Source: Candidatus Nealsonbacteria bacterium RIFCSPLOWO2_01_FULL_38_120
GTDB lineage: Bacteria > Patescibacteriota > Minisyncoccia > Minisyncoccales > GWA2-38-27
DNA: 19,943 nucleotides
Direction of reading: 5' to 3'
Assembly (NCBI GenBank): GCA_001821475.1
Contig: MHMF01000043.1
Coordinates: 1 to 19,943 of the forward strand
Shown here: positions 19,414 to 19,943 of the stretch, in pieces
Layout of the letters: the number at the start of each line of letters is the position of its first letter
Numbering within the stretch: the first letter of the stretch is position 1
Translations under genes and position numbers: made by a program
The notes under the pieces: generated by a model
What the model was told of the DNA's origin: nothing
Seen by the model: the letters and a program-made list of their open reading frames with translations, nothing else
The model's database searches: none

Positions 19414-19943
19414 ATGACAAAAAATATTTTCGGCGGCAATCTCAAAAAAGTTTTCTCGGCTGGCTTAACCGCAATGTTCATCCTTAGCGGTTTTTTTATT
19501 GCCGCTTCGCCTGCGTTGGCGGCGCACACGGCGACGGTAAGTGTTAATAGGGCATTGGTAAAAGGAGGAAGTACAAATATTTATACTTTTTCAATCACTA
19601 ACAATGGGGCGGACTCTATATATCTTCTAAAAATAAATGCCCCAACAGGTTTTACCATAGCCGATAATCTATCTTGTCCGGCAGATACGGATGCAACCTT
19701 TGATTGGTCAAACACTTCCAATAGTTCGGATGCGACATGTCAAACAAGTATAACTGTTAGCAACTCTAATTTAGTTGCCAGCGGAGAAACTATTTCAATG
19801 AGTATAACGGCTATTGCGCCAATCCCTGGAAGTGATACCAATTATAATTGGATTATTTATACAGAAGATAGAAACGGTGATTCTTCAACGAATGGTTTAG
19901 CTCAAACCATAGTTGACAATACTCTTCCTGTAATTCAATCAAT
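19414..19943 (+). CDS. Secreted surface protein, C-terminus beyond window
   Basis: An open frame of 176 codons starts at ATG 19414 and runs off the right edge. Residues 1-37 form a signal peptide: basic start, hydrophobic core LTAMFILSGFFIA and cleavage-like ASPALAA. The mature part is rich in Thr, Ser, Asn and Ile with beta-strand patterns such as TNIYTFSITNNGADSIYLLK and Cys in LSCPAD and DATCQT. This resembles Ig-like or DUF11/CARDB-type domains of large CPR surface proteins. It is probably an S-layer or adhesion protein; no specific family is assigned. It has a consensus promoter and a long leader but no clear Shine-Dalgarno sequence. Confidence 0.85.
   Translation, partial: MTKNIFGGNLKKVFSAGLTAMFILSGFFIAASPALAAHTATVSVNRALVKGGSTNIYTFSITNNGADSIYLLKINAPTGFTIADNLSCPADTDATFDWSNTSNSSDATCQTSITVSNSNLVASGETISMSITAIAPIPGSDTNYNWIIYTEDRNGDSSTNGLAQTIVDNTLPVIQS

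Overview
The window looks like part of a small-genome Patescibacteria (CPR) chromosome, probably Parcubacteria-like. This is inference from a short ValRS without the usual C-terminal arm, CPR-style TsaD and RecG, AT-rich DNA, mostly absent Shine-Dalgarno sequences, and many AT-rich hairpin repeats between and even inside genes. Translation fits the standard bacterial code.

Region 1 (1-4390, minus strand) is a tight six-gene operon behind one near-consensus promoter with an overlapping inverted repeat. Its first gene is a CsoR-type copper repressor. Then come an HMA / DsbD-like membrane / cupredoxin protein, a DUF2933-like small membrane protein, an HMA domain fused through a membrane anchor to a DsbA-like thioredoxin, a membrane protein with a CPMC motif, and an unrecognised helical protein cut by the window edge. 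Together they suggest a metal-sensed thiol-redox or copper-handling system at the cell surface. This is the strongest candidate for an undescribed system here.

Region 2 (4465-7200) holds a small membrane protein, YraN, a stand-alone receiver-domain protein, and a PrsW protease / Hsp20 pair on the minus strand, with a bidirectional terminator between the convergent groups.

Region 3 (7240-11210, minus) carries tsaD and valS. Both conserved enzymes contain extra in-frame segments made of hairpin or 7-bp-period repeat DNA. A perfect 44-bp palindrome separates the two genes.

Region 4 (11240-14092) has a tRNA-Glu with C at positions 33 and 55, then a GC-richer secreted coiled-coil protein with DSFSY repeats, its own consensus promoter, a strong ribosome binding site and a clear terminator, and then a membrane family 2 glycosyltransferase.

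Region 5 (14091-16450, minus) is recG and a tRNA-Arg(GCG) separated by a hairpin cluster.

Region 6 (16450-19115) is a gene graveyard: a 323-bp internally deleted insertion sequence, an IS110 transposase start fused to a DNA methyltransferase fragment, an EVE-like/PD-(D/E)XK nuclease gene with one in-frame TAG, and a probable MjaI-type restriction endonuclease gene with five in-frame stops but no frameshift. It reads as a decayed restriction-modification locus.

Region 7 (19267-19943) is a consensus promoter followed by the start of a secreted surface protein that runs off the window.
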